Shown here: positions 61,873 through 64,000 of the stretch, one piece after another
Layout: each line of letters begins with the position of its first letter
How positions within the stretch are numbered: the stretch's first letter is position 1
Assembly (NCBI GenBank): GCA_947631815.1
Contig: CANRMT010000002.1
Coordinates: 1-64,000, forward strand
Reading direction: 5' to 3'
DNA from: an uncultured Eisenbergiella sp.
Lineage (GTDB): Bacteria; Bacillota; Clostridia; Lachnospirales; Lachnospiraceae
Length of the DNA stretch: 64,000 bases
The notes under the pieces: generated by a model
The model's database searches: none
Told to the model about the DNA's origin: nothing
The model's input: only the letters and a program-made list of their open reading frames with translations
Translations under genes and position numbers: made by a program

Positions 61873-63234
61873 TCACTCCTCTATCTGTCTGACAAACTCC
61901 TTGAACTTCCGTCCGCGCTCCTCGTAATTCTCGAACATGCCCCAGCTGGCGCAGGCGGGAGAAAGCAGCACCGCGTCCCCGGGCGCGGCGTTCTGCTCGC
62001 AGATCTCCAGCGCCTCCTGAAAGCTGTCGGCCGTCACCACGTTATACATCCCGTGCACCTTCGCGCAGGCGGCGATCTTGTTCTTCGTCTGCCCGATGAG
62101 CACCAGGAGCTTCACCTTTCCGTCAAACGCCTCGATCCATTCGTCATAGCGGCTCTTCTTGTCATAGCCGCCGCCGATGAGAAGGGTGGGCCAGCGCATG
62201 GCCCGGATGGCCTGAATGGCCGCGTCGGGATTGGTGCCCTTGGAATCGTTGTAATAGACCACGCCCTTTTTGGTGGCCACATATTCGATCCGATGCTCCA
62301 CCGCCCGGAACGTCTTTACCGTGGAGAGGATAATGTCCATGGGGACGCCGAAGGCCGCGGATACGGCGATGGCCGCCATCACGTTCTCGTAATTGTGGAC
62401 GCCGATCAGGTTCATATCGTTCACGTTCATCAGCGCCTCCGGCCCCTCTCCCAGGTCGCGGCAGATCGTCTCTCCGTCCAGATAATAGCCGTTTTTCAGC
62501 TTCCTTTTGGAAGAAAACCAGATCACCTGCGCGGGACAGACCTCCCCGAAGGCGGAGAGATACGGGTCCTCATAGTTCAGGACGCAGAAGTCGGAGCGGT
62601 CCTGATTCTTCGTGATGGATTCCTTGACCGCCGCGTAGTTTTCCATCGTGTGATGGCGGTTCAGATGATCCGGCGTGATGTTCAGGATGGCGGATACCGC
62701 GGGGTGGAAATCCACTATCGTTTCCAGCTGGAAGCTGCTGATCTCCGCCGCCGTCACGCTGTCCTCGGTCATGTTGGGGACCTCTTTCGTATAGGGGATG
62801 CCGATATTGCCCACCACGAAAGCGGAATCGCTGTACCGTTTCAGGATCTCCCCCACCAGCGCCGTGGTGGTGGTCTTGCCGTTGGTGCCGGTGATGGCGA
62901 TCAGACGGCCCTTACCGTAGTGCCAGGCCAGCTCCACCTCGCCCCAGACGGGGATCCCCTTCCCGCGCAGCTCGGACACCAGCGGGCTGTCCACCGGCAC
63001 GCCCGGGCTGACGACCGCCAGGGAAAGCTCGCTCCAAAGGGGATCCGGAACAGCGCCGGTGATCACGCGCACATCCTCCGCCAGCCCGTTGTCCCGCCGC
63101 AGCTTCTCCGCATCCAGGCTTTCGTTGGCGTCATACAGAACCGGTACGGCGCCGAACCGTTCCAGCAGACCGGCGGAACCGATGCCGCTCTTTCCGCATC
63201 CCACGATCAGTACTTTTTTCCCTGTCAGATCCAT
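61873..63234 (-). CDS. murD: UDP-N-acetylmuramoylalanine-D-glutamate ligase
   Basis: MDLTGKKVLIVGCGKSGIGSAGLLERFG, ITGTNGKTTTTALVGEIL, NDSKGTNPDAAIQAIRAM. Confidence 0.96.
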   Translation of the reverse strand: MDLTGKKVLIVGCGKSGIGSAGLLERFGAVPVLYDANESLDAEKLRRDNGLAEDVRVITGAVPDPLWSELSLAVVSPGVPVDSPLVSELRGKGIPVWGEVELAWHYGKGRLIAITGTNGKTTTTALVGEILKRYSDSAFVVGNIGIPYTKEVPNMTEDSVTAAEISSFQLETIVDFHPAVSAILNITPDHLNRHHTMENYAAVKESITKNQDRSDFCVLNYEDPYLSAFGEVCPAQVIWFSSKRKLKNGYYLDGETICRDLGEGPEALMNVNDMNLIGVHNYENVMAAIAVSAAFGVPMDIILSTVKTFRAVEHRIEYVATKKGVVYYNDSKGTNPDAAIQAIRAMRWPTLLIGGGYDKKSRYDEWIEAFDGKVKLLVLIGQTKNKIAACAKVHGMYNVVTADSFQEALEICEQNAAPGDAVLLSPACASWGMFENYEERGRKFKEFVRQIEE

Positions 63235-63290
63235 CTTCTTTTTCCTTTCCTTTCCGGACAGCGGACCCTTCAGTCCCTCTCCCGGTTTTT

Positions 63291-64000
63291 CTAATAGGCC
63301 GCCAGAGCGATCAGGCACAGCAGCGCGGTGAGTATGGAGAACACCGCGACGACCCTGGTCTCCGACCAGCCGCAAAGCTCAAAATGATGATGCAGCGGCG
63401 CCATCCTGAAAATGCGTCTGCCGCCGCTCAGCCTGTAATACCCCACCTGGAGGATCACCGAAAGCACCTCCGCCAGATAGACGAAGCCCACGATGGGCAG
63501 AAACAGCGGCAGATGGAGCATATAGGCACAGCCCGCCACAAAACCGCCCAGCGCCAGAGATCCGGTATCGCCCATGAACACGCTGGCGGGATAGACATTA
63601 AACAGAAGGAACCCCAGCAGACCGCCCGCCACCGCGCAGGGGAGCGGGGTGAGGGAGCTTCCCGTTCCGATGGCTATCGCTGAAAAAAACACCGCCACCA
63701 GCACGGTCACGCTGCCCGCCAGGCCGTCCAGGCCGTCGGTGAAGTTGGTGCCGTTGGCCGTCCCGATCACCACCAGGAACAGAAACGGCACGGAAAGGGC
63801 GCCCAGCTCCAGGCGCATCGTGGGCAGGAACGGGATCCGCATGGTCAGATCCGTATGTCCGCTTTCCATCAGATAAAGGACGAACACGCCGGTCACCGCC
63901 GCCTGTCCCAGGAATTTCTGCCAGGGGCGAAGCCCCATGGAGCGCCGCAGGACCACCTTCAGATAATCGTCCAGAAATCCCACGAGTCCGAACCCCAGCA
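63291..64000 (-). CDS. mraY: Phospho-N-acetylmuramoyl-pentapeptide transferase, truncated at window edge
   Basis: GFLDDYLKVVLRRSMGLRPWQKFLGQ, NFTDGLDGLAGS, MGDTGSLALGG, PLHHHFELCGWSETRVV. Confidence 0.96.
   Translation of the reverse strand, partial: LGFGLVGFLDDYLKVVLRRSMGLRPWQKFLGQAAVTGVFVLYLMESGHTDLTMRIPFLPTMRLELGALSVPFLFLVVIGTANGTNFTDGLDGLAGSVTVLVAVFFSAIAIGTGSSLTPLPCAVAGGLLGFLLFNVYPASVFMGDTGSLALGGFVAGCAYMLHLPLFLPIVGFVYLAEVLSVILQVGYYRLSGGRRIFRMAPLHHHFELCGWSETRVVAVFSILTALLCLIALAAY

Overview
This 64 kb window looks like a GC-rich Clostridia chromosome, Lachnospiraceae-like by gene content and synteny (inference). It is almost entirely coding. Recognisable blocks are: purB; a SpoVB/MurJ-like flippase; DAHP synthase; xerD-spoIIM; rny-recX-recA with an SOS box; a GH20-GH125 glycosidase pair; holA-comEC-gerM-HK-RR-comEA; argD-argB-argJ, then a ~9 kb lower-GC insertion carrying a degenerate tyrosine recombinase and a glycan-type gene cluster, then argC-argG; spoVAE; groES-groEL with CIRCE; efp; a second HK/RR pair; a J-protein/DUF5685 cluster; trxA; a Na+:alanine symporter; glmS; an ABC exporter with XRE regulator; and a division/wall cluster (ftsQ-murA-ftsW-murD-mraY). 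No rRNA, tRNA, CRISPR array or intact transposon was recognised. The most interesting signal is non-coding. Three copies (1303-1527, 3135-3403, 52141-52322) share a very long hairpin design. The structured core is conserved, and the third copy carries paired compensatory substitutions relative to the first two. The outer arms are unrelated in sequence between loci, yet each is self-complementary over about 43-80 nt. All three lie 8-20 bp from a sigma-A-like promoter (purB, DAHP synthase, glmS). Other hairpin clusters occur at 25103-25221, 26978-27106 and 14402-14515. All calls come from reading the sequence and the supplied ORF track; no database search was run.
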